64,000 bases of DNA from Parabacteroides distasonis (GTDB lineage: Bacteria > Bacteroidota > Bacteroidia > Bacteroidales > Tannerellaceae): contig JAFBIR010000009.1 in NCBI GenBank assembly GCA_021531385.1, forward strand, positions 91,025 through 155,024. The letters are read 5' to 3'. Positions 20,342 to 28,318 of the stretch are shown here, one piece after another; the stretch's first letter is position 1, and each line of letters begins with the position of its first letter. The position numbers were made by a program, and so were the translations under genes. The notes under the pieces are model-generated. The model did not search any database, was not told the DNA's origin, and was given only the letters and a program-made list of their open reading frames with translations.

Positions 20342-21985
20342 ATGGAAAAGAAAGGATTATGGATAACCTGCTTAGCGCTGTTGTTGTCAGGCGTGGAGGC
20401 ATTGGCTTGTACCGGACTGTTGGTGGGGAAGAAGGCTTCCATCGATGGCTCCGTAATGATTAGTTATGCGGCAGATTCACATGGCTTGTATGGCGAGATG
20501 TATCATTGGCCGGCAGCCACTTGGCCGAAAGGGGCTACGCTCGATGTCGTAGAGTGGGATACGGGTAAACCATTGGGTACGATCGCACAGGTGGAGCGGA
20601 CCTATAATGTGGTTGGTAATATGAATGAGCATCAGTTAGCCATTACGGAGAGTACGTTTGGGGGGCGTCGAGAGTTGCGTGATACGGCCGGTATCATGGA
20701 TTATGGTAGCTTGATTTACATTACGTTGCAGCGTGCGAAGACCGCACGTGAGGCGATTAAGGTGATGACAGATTTGGTGGCTGAATATGGCTATTACAGT
20801 GGCGGAGAGACCTTCTCGATTGCGGATAAGCAGGAGGCTTGGGTGATGGAGATGGTCGGCAAAGGTCCGGGTCGCAAAGGAGCGATCTGGGTAGCGATTC
20901 GCATCCCCGATGATTGTATCTCTGCCCATGCCAACCAGTCCCGCATCCAGCAGATTCCGTTCGATGATAAGGAGAACTGCCTTTATGCGCCGGATGTCGT
21001 ATCTTTTGCGAGAGAGAAGGGATACTTCAAGGGAAAGGATGCCGATTTTAGTTTCCAACAGGCCTATTGTCCGTACGATTTTGGTGCCTTGCGTGGTTGT
21101 GAAGCACGTGTGTGGTCGTTCTTCCGGCAGTACGATCCCTCTATGGACCAATATACAGACTTTATCAAAGGTGATCCGACGAAGCAGCCGATGCCTTTGT
21201 ATATCAAGCCGAACCGCAAACTCTCTGTGCAGGATGTGCAGCAGGGAATGCGTAATCACTATGAGGGAACCGACTTGGATATGACGAAGGATGCGGGTGC
21301 CGGTCCGTATAAGGTGCCTTATCGTTGGCGTCCGATGACCTTTAAGGTGGATGGCGTGGAATATACCAATGAACGTGCGATTGCTACGCAACAAACTGGT
21401 TTCGTGATTGTTCCGCAGATGCGTGAATGGTTGCCAGATGAGATCGGAGGTATTCTTTGGTTTGGCGTGGATGATGCCGATATGGCCGTCTTTAATCCGG
21501 TTTATGCTTCTTCCGTGCGTGTGCCGGAGTGCTATCGGGTAGGCAATGGTGATTTGCTTAATTTCTCTTGGACCTCTGCCTTCTGGATGCACAATTGGGT
21601 AGCGAACATGGCCTATCATAAATATAGCTTTATGATTCAAGATATTCGCAAGGTGCAACAGGAGTTGGAGAACCATTATCAAGAGGTGATCCCTGCGATT
21701 GATAAGGCGGCACAAGAGTTGTATGCGAAAGATCCGAAAGAGGCTGTGGAGTTCTTGACTTGGTTTAGCACCTCTACTGCCGACAATGCGACTGCCCGTT
21801 GGAAAAAATTGGGCGAGTATCTGGTCGTGAAATATATTGACGGCAATGTGAAGAAGGAGGAGAACGGGCAGTTCAAGCGCAATGCTTATGGCCTTCCGGC
21901 TTATCCCGATTTCCCCGGCTATGATGAGGACTATTATCGCTCAATTGTGAAAAGCGCAGGCGAGCGTTTGAAGGTAAAAGAATAA
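20342..21985 (+). CDS. C69-family dipeptidase, exported
   Basis: Cysteine N-terminal nucleophile hydrolase of family C69 (PepD-like). A signal peptide ends just before the catalytic cysteine in ALACTGLLVGKKASIDGS, so signal removal and exposure of the N-terminal Cys may coincide. Further family segments are NEHQLAITESTFGGR and AHANQSRIQQIP. The 547-residue length is normal for the Bacteroidetes forms. It starts 34 bases after nfo and is followed 31 bases later by a porin-like gene, so the three may form a transcript. Confidence 0.9.
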   Translation: MEKKGLWITCLALLLSGVEALACTGLLVGKKASIDGSVMISYAADSHGLYGEMYHWPAATWPKGATLDVVEWDTGKPLGTIAQVERTYNVVGNMNEHQLAITESTFGGRRELRDTAGIMDYGSLIYITLQRAKTAREAIKVMTDLVAEYGYYSGGETFSIADKQEAWVMEMVGKGPGRKGAIWVAIRIPDDCISAHANQSRIQQIPFDDKENCLYAPDVVSFAREKGYFKGKDADFSFQQAYCPYDFGALRGCEARVWSFFRQYDPSMDQYTDFIKGDPTKQPMPLYIKPNRKLSVQDVQQGMRNHYEGTDLDMTKDAGAGPYKVPYRWRPMTFKVDGVEYTNERAIATQQTGFVIVPQMREWLPDEIGGILWFGVDDADMAVFNPVYASSVRVPECYRVGNGDLLNFSWTSAFWMHNWVANMAYHKYSFMIQDIRKVQQELENHYQEVIPAIDKAAQELYAKDPKEAVEFLTWFSTSTADNATARWKKLGEYLVVKYIDGNVKKEENGQFKRNAYGLPAYPDFPGYDEDYYRSIVKSAGERLKVKE

Positions 21986-22016
21986 TCTGATTGTTAAACT
22001 TAAAAAGTTAGCGCGA

Positions 22017-22499
22017 ATGAAAAAGTTATTTTTAATGCTTATGTTGGCTGTAATCAGTCTGGGTACTTTTGCACAGACCCGTCAGGGTGGTCAGCAAGTT
22101 GGCTTCAACATTGGTTATGCCTTTGATTCAGAGAATGCGACTTTAGGGGTGGACTATCGCTATTGCTTGACGGATGAATTTCGTCTCAATCCCAGTTTGA
22201 CTTATTTTGCGAAGAACGATGGTGTGAGCGCATGGGCTATTGATATGAATGCCCACTATGTATTCTCTTTGGGCAGTGGCTTTGGTTTCTATCCATTGGC
22301 AGGTTTAAGCCTCTCTTTCTGGAATTGGGATGCGGGTAATGACCTCTCTCACAACGAGACCCGCTTAGGTGCAAACATCGGTTTAGGTGGTGAGTTCTAT
22401 GCCACGAGCCAGTTCACGATCGGTCTGGATCTGAAATACAACATCATCAAAGACATGGATCAAGCCATGTTTGCTGTGCGTGTAGGCTATAATTTCTAA
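22017..22499 (+). CDS. Small outer-membrane beta-barrel protein
   Basis: Signal peptide (LMLMLAVISLGTFAQ) followed by 140 residues of alternating polar and hydrophobic strands. It ends MFAVRVGYNF with a C-terminal phenylalanine, the usual BAM signal. Size and pattern fit an 8-stranded OmpX/OprF-type barrel. Its function is structural or unknown. Confidence 0.85.
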   Translation: MKKLFLMLMLAVISLGTFAQTRQGGQQVGFNIGYAFDSENATLGVDYRYCLTDEFRLNPSLTYFAKNDGVSAWAIDMNAHYVFSLGSGFGFYPLAGLSLSFWNWDAGNDLSHNETRLGANIGLGGEFYATSQFTIGLDLKYNIIKDMDQAMFAVRVGYNF

Positions 22500-22523
22500 G
22501 AGCTATAAAAATCAAGCAAAAAC

Positions 22524-22559
22524 GAAAGGGGAGTTAGGCCTGAGTCTAACTCCCCTTTC
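22524..22559. terminator. Bidirectional terminator between convergent genes
   Basis: Perfect 14-bp stem GAAAGGGGAGTTAG/CTAACTCCCCTTTC with an 8-base loop, between genes ending at 22499 and 22585. Confidence 0.85.
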
Positions 22560-22584
22560 TCATTACTGTTCAGCCGCTATTTGG

Positions 22585-23424
22585 CTAAACGACATCAGGA
22601 TTCTCCGGCTCTGGCTCTGGCTCTGGTTCCGTGGGAGGTTCGGGGGCGGCTGGAGCTGTCGGTTTCGTCTCCTCGCCCGGATTGGGCTTCGCTCCGGCCT
22701 TCACCCGTGAGAGTGTCAGCTGAAGTTGATAGAGGATGGCGTTCATCCGATCGATGACAGCCGCCAACTGTTGCTCCTTCGTTTCCGATTGCTCCGTCAA
22801 CACATTCACTTGATAAAGCGCGTTGATCGCTCGTACCAACTCCTTGAATGCCTTATCCACTAACGGGCGAATAGAGGTCATGGTATAAGAGGTGGCTTTG
22901 GTGAGCAATTGCTCCGATCGCTCTTGATAGATTGCATTGAATGCTAAGTTCAGTGCCTCCAACCGATTCAACGGCTCCGTCAATTGCAATGTCGCTATAT
23001 GCGGTGCGCAATTCGCTTCTCGCAGGAGGCCAATAAAATCGGCCAACGCACCAGTTGTAGCTGCATAACGCATCTTTCTTACCGCCCGATAGGGCTTAAC
23101 GGAGTAGAGCAAGGCTTTTGCAGCCTGCTGAACCGCTTCGTCTCCAGAAATCGACTCATTTTCAATATGCTTCAAGATGTAGCTGAGCTGCTGCACCCGA
23201 GATGCATGTTTTTCCTTGATCTCGTCAGACAGATAGTAGGAGCGATTCAACAGATAACAATTGTTCTCTTCGTCAAATAGCCCCGCATACTGGTTTCTCA
23301 AACCAGCTAAACCTAAACCTGATGCAACCTCAACGGGTATCGCATCCAACAAATCGCTGTGCACTTGATAATGCTCTGCATTGAGTGCACCCCTAAAATT
23401 AAAGTTTTTGTTAATTTCTTTCAT
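22585..23424 (-). CDS. DUF6261-like protein
   Basis: A 279-residue, almost wholly helical soluble protein without signal peptide. The N-terminus FNFRGALNAEHYQVHSDLLD resembles the DUF6261 family found in many copies in Bacteroidales. It ends in a low-complexity Pro/Glu tail (alternating EP repeats before NPDVV). No catalytic motif is visible. It lies behind a long structured leader (23425-23703). Confidence 0.7.
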   Translation of the reverse strand: MKEINKNFNFRGALNAEHYQVHSDLLDAIPVEVASGLGLAGLRNQYAGLFDEENNCYLLNRSYYLSDEIKEKHASRVQQLSYILKHIENESISGDEAVQQAAKALLYSVKPYRAVRKMRYAATTGALADFIGLLREANCAPHIATLQLTEPLNRLEALNLAFNAIYQERSEQLLTKATSYTMTSIRPLVDKAFKELVRAINALYQVNVLTEQSETKEQQLAAVIDRMNAILYQLQLTLSRVKAGAKPNPGEETKPTAPAAPEPPTEPEPEPEPENPDVV

Positions 23425-23703
23425 TAAAAAAGATTTGACGGTTAAAAAATAATCTACATAAGTTCCTCCTTCAAAGTATAGGATTCCTCATGTTCCCCTC
23501 TCCATGAACTCATGGAGTCAATTTAGCCCCTCCCTCATGGAGGGCGTTGCCCCGCCTGGGGCCAATTTAAGAAAGGTATATTCTTTCAATAAGTCTATAC
23601 TATTTCTTCGATTTTAATCGGTTCGGAGGTGTCTCTTCGGCTCTTTTATGCTTCTCCTTTCAAAAGCGTTACGCCTTCGGCTGCCTCTCTAACGACAAAG
23701 GTA
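23425..23703 (-). other. Long structured leader upstream of the DUF6261-like gene
   Basis: The minus-strand box TACCTTTG at 23696-23703, with TTTG 21 bases upstream, would make a leader of about 260 bases. The leader contains several hairpins: GGCCCC/GGGGC near 23560, CCTCC.TGAGGGAGG-type near 23535, and CTCCATGA/TCATGGAG at 23503-23516. A 19-codon frame (23454-23513, minus) begins in the last hairpin and ends after an AAGGAGGAA stretch. No known riboswitch class is recognised. Confidence 0.4.
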
Positions 23704-23771
23704 TAACTTTTTTCTCAAAAACAACAAATTCGTTCTTTTTTTCAAAAAAGGATACGTTGGCATCCATGAGC

Positions 23772-24063
23772 GACAGCTCTTCCACTGCAGGTAATTTCTT
23801 GTCGTTAGCCGGCGACAGCTCTTCCACTGCAAGTTTTTGGTTGCCGTCAACTGGAAACAGCTGTTCCACTGCAAGTTTTTTCTTGTCGTCAGCTGGCGAC
23901 GGCTTTACTCGATGGTGTAGAAAGGGCTGCTCCAGGCGACGACAGGATTTTACATGGTGTAGAAAGGAGTGCGCCGCTTGACGACGAGATTTTACACGGT
24001 GTAGAAAGGGGTGCTCCAGCTGACGACAGCTCTTCCACTACGAGTTTTTTGCTGTCGCCAACT
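23772..24063 (-). repeat. 42-bp tandem array, 7 units, encoding a degenerate 14-residue repeat
   Basis: Units begin at 23772, 23814, 23856, 23898, 23938, 23980 and 24022; all are 42 bp except the fourth, which is 40. Units 1-3 and 7 share CAGCTCTTCCACT; units 4-6 share TGGTGTAGAAAGG. On the minus strand the period equals 14 codons, reading AVEELSPANDKKL-like units to the left of the short unit and LSTPCKI-like units to the right. The 2-base deficit puts the two halves in different frames. A frameshifted repeat-protein gene (roughly 24113 to 23669) is possible, as is a non-coding array. From 24064 to 24282 I see one degenerate partial unit and nothing else recognisable. Confidence 0.8.
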
Positions 24064-24282
24064 GCGGAGAGTTCTCTACACCGTGTAGCGTAGAATACGT
24101 CACTGTCGAACAAAGGGCATAAAGTGTAGTTTCCCGATTTAGGTTAGGGCTCACTATACTCTATCGAAAGATTGAGGAGTATGGCATCAATCCTTGAGCT
24201 CTCCGCTGGCATCTCTATCACTATTTGTCAAATGTATATGGGTTCCTCCTTGCATAAGGCTTGTATCGAACTCACGTTGAGA

Positions 24283-25206
24283 TCACAATAAGCGAAGCTT
24301 CTCATACATCCGGTGATAGGTGGGGGTGGGAATGCCTAATTGTTCACCTAAGCGGATGACGAAGCCGGTGAGGCTTTCCAACTCCGTGGGTTTGCCCTGC
24401 TTGAAGTCGGTGTGCATGGAGGTAGTGGAGCCGGGAGGCATCATCTGCTGAGCGGCTAAAGAGGAGGCAACGATGTCATCGGGCAACCCCGCATGGGCGG
24501 CATGAGCCACGGCGGCTAACTCCTTACTAATGGCGATGAACTCCTCTTGATGCTGGGAGATGACCTCATCCAGGGGTTGATCGAAATAGCTGGTGGTCGT
24601 GGCAGCGGTGGAGATCATATAGAACTTTTTCCAGATGCGCTGTTGAATGTCTTCGGGATTGAAGGCGTTGATGCCAGCTTTTGTGAGTAGTTTCAAGAGC
24701 GTCGTTTGTCGTTCAGGATAGCTCTTCCCGCCAAAATAGAAACGTTCCTTCTTAGAGAAGAGTGAGACCATGCCGGGGGCGCTAAGGCGGGCGCCAATAT
24801 AGACACATCCACCCCAAATGGTTCGTCCCGGGCATAAGGCTTGGATGCGTTCGGGGATACCCAATCCGTTTAGCAAGGGGATGACGATCGTTTCCGAACC
24901 TATCATCGGTTGGAGCTGACGGATGTTTGCTTCCAAGTCATATCCTTTCGTGCAGCAGAAAAGATAGTCAACCGGTCCGATTTCCGCTGGAACATCAGTC
25001 GCTTTGTTGGGATGGGCTATGATTCTTCTCCCTTCCTGCTCAAGGTTGATCGTGATTCCTTGGGATTGGATTACTCGCAAGTTCTCCCCACGTCCCATAA
25101 AATCAATTTCCACTTGTGGATCGTTCGCATAGTGAGCGGCCATTCGACCCCCGTAATATCCTCCTACACCTCCGATTCCGGAGAAAGCTATCTTCGTTTT
25201 CTTCAT
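24283..25206 (-). CDS. panE: 2-dehydropantoate 2-reductase (ketopantoate reductase)
   Basis: NADPH-dependent reduction of ketopantoate to pantoate for coenzyme A synthesis. The N-terminal Rossmann motif IGGVGGYYGG is present, and the ApbA family segments CCTKGYDLEANI, LLNGLGIPERI and the C-terminal KPTELESLTGFVIRLG follow. The conserved lysine of the C-terminal domain lies in IWKKFYMISTAA. The 307-residue length is typical. A 54-codon frame lies immediately upstream. Confidence 0.85.
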   Translation of the reverse strand: MKKTKIAFSGIGGVGGYYGGRMAAHYANDPQVEIDFMGRGENLRVIQSQGITINLEQEGRRIIAHPNKATDVPAEIGPVDYLFCCTKGYDLEANIRQLQPMIGSETIVIPLLNGLGIPERIQALCPGRTIWGGCVYIGARLSAPGMVSLFSKKERFYFGGKSYPERQTTLLKLLTKAGINAFNPEDIQQRIWKKFYMISTAATTTSYFDQPLDEVISQHQEEFIAISKELAAVAHAAHAGLPDDIVASSLAAQQMMPPGSTTSMHTDFKQGKPTELESLTGFVIRLGEQLGIPTPTYHRMYEKLRLL

Positions 25207-25215
25207 GTTGACTTA

Positions 25216-25380
25216 CTATTCTTGTTGTGCAATAGGTTGCTTTTCTTTGGGCCTTCCTGTTATAAGGAAGCTGTTAGTTCTTGAAACTGTGTCATGCTCG
25301 ATCATCTGGAAGGAATTTCCAAGCGAGCCATATCTACAATCATCATCATGTTGAAGTATTGTAATAATTGTTTTGTTCAT
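25216..25380 (-). CDS. Possible 54-residue leader protein upstream of panE
   Basis: An ATG-started frame begins MNKTIITILQHDDDCRYGSL and ends KEKQPIAQQE, finishing 10 bases before the panE start. It begins about 29 bases downstream of a good promoter, so it is transcribed with panE if that promoter works. There is no family match and no strong ribosome site. It may be chance, or a small leader protein. Confidence 0.3.
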   Translation of the reverse strand: MNKTIITILQHDDDCRYGSLGNSFQMIEHDTVSRTNSFLITGRPKEKQPIAQQE

Positions 25381-25408
25381 CGTCGTAATTCTTTATTATT
25401 TGCGGGGC

Positions 25409-25439
25409 CAAAAATACAACTATCATTTTTATGAAACAA
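25409..25439 (-). promoter_or_regulatory. Promoter of the panE transcript
   Basis: On the minus strand, GTTG ends at 25436 and after 19 bases TATTTTTG (25409-25416) fits TAnnTTTG. The 5' leader of panE would be about 195 bases. Confidence 0.6.
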
Positions 25440-25462
25440 CATTGTGTGGTATGGCTGTATAG

Positions 25463-25503
25463 CAAAAACAAAAAAGCGACCTATGTGTGGCACAAGTCGC
25501 TTT
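25463..25503 (-). terminator. Terminator of the 132-residue exported protein gene
   Basis: Stem AAAGCGAC/GTCGCTTT, followed on the minus strand by a T-rich tract. Confidence 0.75.
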
Positions 25504-25526
25504 GATCCGTTTGGAGTGGAGGGTAT

Positions 25527-25925
25527 TTATTTCTTCTTTTTCTTGTCCTTGCCTGCTTTAGTGATGCGCTTGCCAGTCAAATCGAACTGGCTGAGCATGT
25601 CGCCCGTCACTTCATTCTGACTTTTCTTCACGAGCGTCATGTCAACATCAAAGCCGTTACCATTGAAGTAGAACGTGATCGATGTCTCCTTCTCGTTCAC
25701 CTGTTGTACCTCGATTTGCTGTCCGTCTGCGGAGAGATTCACTTTTAGTTTTCCATCCACACGAGCTATATCCACCGTCATCTCCTCGATATCGACGGGC
25801 AGATCTTGGATTTTTACCAACCATTTACCGACGAAATAGTCTTTAGATTCTTCTTGTGCGTGAGACGTAAATGTGCTGGCCGCCATCAGCATGCATAGCA
25901 TGCAAAAAAATACGATTTTCTTCAT
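25527..25925 (-). CDS. Small exported protein of unknown function
   Basis: Signal peptide (FFCMLCMLMAASTFTSHA, cleavage near residue 24), then a compact strand-rich domain starting YFVGKWLVKIQDLP, which suggests a lipocalin- or calycin-like beta fold. The tail is very lysine-rich (KAGKDKKKKK). It is monocistronic: terminator downstream, TACCTTCG box at 25960-25967 upstream. Its role is unknown. Confidence 0.75.
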   Translation of the reverse strand: MKKIVFFCMLCMLMAASTFTSHAQEESKDYFVGKWLVKIQDLPVDIEEMTVDIARVDGKLKVNLSADGQQIEVQQVNEKETSITFYFNGNGFDVDMTLVKKSQNEVTGDMLSQFDLTGKRITKAGKDKKKKK

Positions 25926-26116
25926 TTTTGTTTGTTTTTTATGGATTTGATTACGGGGACGAAGGTAATCAATTATGGATTATCTCGTGTGCCTTATCGT
26001 TTAATTTGAACCCGTATTTCGACGAATCCCCCTATTTCGTTCGATGAATTTTCAGTCGATGCATGCCTGGCTCAGTTTTCCGACTTGATACTTGCGTGAG
26101 ATTGCCACAAAATCAC

Positions 26117-26124
26117 TATGTTTG
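26117..26124 (+). promoter_or_regulatory. -7 box upstream of the MBL hydrolase
   Basis: TATGTTTG, with a TTG about 22 bases upstream. The gene starts at 26161. Confidence 0.45.
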
Positions 26125-26160
26125 TGCATGTCTTTTTTAGATTTAGATTGACAGCTACAA

Positions 26161-26964
26161 ATGATGAAGAATAAAATCACGATGTTGGGGACCGGTAGTG
26201 CGCTGGTCACGAAGTGCTTTAATACCTGTTTTGTCTTGACAAGCAGCAGCGGTAAACATTTGTTGGTGGATACCGGGGGTGGCAATGGCATACTGAGTCA
26301 GCTGGAGCGTGTTGGTATCGAGCGGGGAGAGATCGCTGATCTCTACATTACCCATGCGCATACGGATCATGTATTAGGGGCTATCTGGCTGATCCGTCTG
26401 ACGTTGCAACGGAAAACGCCCGCTGTGTTGCATATCTTTAGCCATCAACGGGTATTGGATGTGCTGACCTCTTTTTGCCAGATGCTTCTGCCGAAGAAAT
26501 TGATTGACAAGATGCCGGATCGTATTGCGCTGACAGCGTTGCAGGATGGCGATCGTTTCGAGGTGGGCGACATGCGGCTGCAATGTTTCGATATCCATTC
26601 TACCAAGGAGAAACAGTTTGGCTTCACGGCTGAATTGCCAGGAGATATTTGCCTAACCTGCTTGGGCGACGAGCCTTATAATGAGGCCAATGCGAGCTAT
26701 GTGGAGGGAGCCGACTGGCTGATGAGCGAGGCCTTCTGTCTTTATGCAGACAGGGAGCGGTATAAGCCTTACGAGAAACATCATAGCACGGCGTTGGATG
26801 CCGCCCGTGAGGCTGAGCGCTTGCACGTGCGCAACCTGATTCTCTATCATACCGAGGAGGACACGCTTGCGCAACGAAAGAAGCGTTACACCGATGAGGC
26901 GGCTACGGTCTTCTCCGGCTCTATTTATGTGCCCGACGATTTGGAGGTAATCGAATTGGGGTAG
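26161..26964 (+). CDS. MBL-fold metal-dependent hydrolase (RNase Z-like)
   Basis: A cytosolic 267-residue protein without signal peptide. The N-terminal MLGTGSALVTKCFNTCF and the zinc motif THAHTDHVLGAIWLI near residue 64 put it near the RNase Z/ElaC and YcbL branches. Later ligands appear in LGDEPYN and ILYHTEED. The exosite arm of true RNase Z is not seen, so a tRNA 3' processing role is not assured. The HHSTALDAAREA segment is shared with related hydrolases. Confidence 0.85.
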   Translation: MMKNKITMLGTGSALVTKCFNTCFVLTSSSGKHLLVDTGGGNGILSQLERVGIERGEIADLYITHAHTDHVLGAIWLIRLTLQRKTPAVLHIFSHQRVLDVLTSFCQMLLPKKLIDKMPDRIALTALQDGDRFEVGDMRLQCFDIHSTKEKQFGFTAELPGDICLTCLGDEPYNEANASYVEGADWLMSEAFCLYADRERYKPYEKHHSTALDAAREAERLHVRNLILYHTEEDTLAQRKKRYTDEAATVFSGSIYVPDDLEVIELG

Positions 26965-26993
26965 GAGGAACACAACCCTAAAAATCCATTCAA

Positions 26994-27037
26994 ATTGCAA
27001 ACTCCGCATTGCAAATACGATAAAATGTGTATCTTTG
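26994..27037 (+). promoter_or_regulatory. Promoter of the ATPase gene, with a direct repeat
   Basis: ATTGCAAA occurs at 26994 and 27008, exactly 14 bases apart. The second copy supplies the TTG of a -33 element, 18 bases before TATCTTTG (27030-27037). This places the transcript start near 27044, downstream of the GTG at 27027. Confidence 0.65.
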
Positions 27038-27062
27038 CGCCTGCATCGTCTCGAAAGGGAAG

Positions 27063-28262
27063 GTGAGCCGTAAAGTAAGTAAAGTGGAGGCATTTTTTAG
27101 GACACATAAATACTTGGTGGATCATCTCTACGCTCCGGTGCGGAGAGGGTTGATGGATGAGATTAACTGGGAAGATCGCTTGATTGGCATCAAAGGCTCC
27201 CGGGGTGTCGGCAAAACGACTTTCTTGCTTGATTATGCGAGGGAACGTTTTGGGGCGGATAATAGGGCTTGTCTTTATATCAATCTGAATCATTTTTATT
27301 TCACGGAGCGTACGCTGGTGGATTTCGCTACGGCGTTTAGAGCGAAAGGTGGGCGTGTGCTGCTCATCGACCAGGTGTTTAAGTATGCGAATTGGTCGAG
27401 GGAGTTGCGTTACCTCTATGATACATTCGAGGATTTGCGGATCGTGTTTTCTGGCTCGTCGGTGATGCGTTTGAAGGAGGAGAACCCGGATCTCTCGGGC
27501 AAGGTGGTCTCTTATAACTTGAGAGGCTTCTCGTTCAGAGAGTTCTTGAACTTGATGTCTGGTCATGCGTTTCCGGCCTATTCTTTCGAGGAGATTATGC
27601 GTCGTCATCAGGAGATTGCGAAGGAGATCTGTGCGAGAGTGAGGCCGTTAGACTATTTTCAAGACTATTTGCATCATGGGTTTTATCCCTTCTTCTTGGA
27701 AAAGCGGAACTTCTCGGAGAATCTGTTGAAGACGATGAACATGATGCTGGAAGTGGACGTGCTTTATATCAAACAGATCGAGCAGACCTATCTGCCTAAG
27801 TTGCGGAGGTTGCTTTATCTGTTGGCGGTGGCGGCTCCCAACTCGCCGAACGTGAGTCAATTGAGCAAAGAGATTGGCGCATCGAGAGCGACGGTGATGA
27901 ATTACATCAAGTATCTGTCGGACGCACGGCTGGTCAACATGCTTTATCCGGAGGGAGAATGCTTCCCGAAGAAGCCGGCCTATGTGTATCTGTATAACTC
28001 AAACCTGATGTATCCCGTTCGCCCGATGGAGGTGAACGCACAGACGGTGAGGGAAACGTTCTTCTTCAATCAGTTGCTGAAGGACAATAAGGTGAACGAA
28101 GGTGGACGCAACGCCCGTTTCTTGGTGAATAGCCGCTATCCGTTCCGAGTAGAGGAGGGCATGAAGGCCAGGAGTAACGCAGAGCTGTTTTATGCGGTTG
28201 ATAAGGCTGAGGTGGGAGCCGGAAACATGATTCCGCTCTGGCTGTTCGGTTTCTTATATTGA
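27063..28262 (+). CDS. P-loop ATPase with winged-helix C-terminal half (AAA_14/DUF4143-like)
   Basis: Walker A is GSRGVGKTTFLL, Walker B is RVLLIDQVFKY, where the usual catalytic Asp-Glu is Asp-Gln, and sensor 1 is IVFSGSSVMRL. The motif YNLRGFSFREFLNL follows. The second half has a helix-turn-helix (VSQLSKEIGASRATVMNYI) and a nuclease-like end region, as in DUF4143 proteins. These ATPases are common in Bacteroidetes and their role is unclear. I prefer the GTG at 27063 because the promoter box lies at 27030-27037; another GTG is at 27084. Confidence 0.8.
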   Translation: MSRKVSKVEAFFRTHKYLVDHLYAPVRRGLMDEINWEDRLIGIKGSRGVGKTTFLLDYARERFGADNRACLYINLNHFYFTERTLVDFATAFRAKGGRVLLIDQVFKYANWSRELRYLYDTFEDLRIVFSGSSVMRLKEENPDLSGKVVSYNLRGFSFREFLNLMSGHAFPAYSFEEIMRRHQEIAKEICARVRPLDYFQDYLHHGFYPFFLEKRNFSENLLKTMNMMLEVDVLYIKQIEQTYLPKLRRLLYLLAVAAPNSPNVSQLSKEIGASRATVMNYIKYLSDARLVNMLYPEGECFPKKPAYVYLYNSNLMYPVRPMEVNAQTVRETFFFNQLLKDNKVNEGGRNARFLVNSRYPFRVEEGMKARSNAELFYAVDKAEVGAGNMIPLWLFGFLY

Positions 28263-28318
28263 TTGAATACGATAAGAATAAAGAGTAATATCTTTAAATA
28301 CTAATAGTTTAAAAGTCT

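Noticed and set aside
20636..21715. A 359-codon minus frame inside the C69 peptidase gene
   Set aside because: Antisense shadow; no start context and biased composition.
23772..24063. CRISPR array
   Set aside because: The units are contiguous, with no unique spacers, and no cas gene is present. The same holds for the array at 46149.
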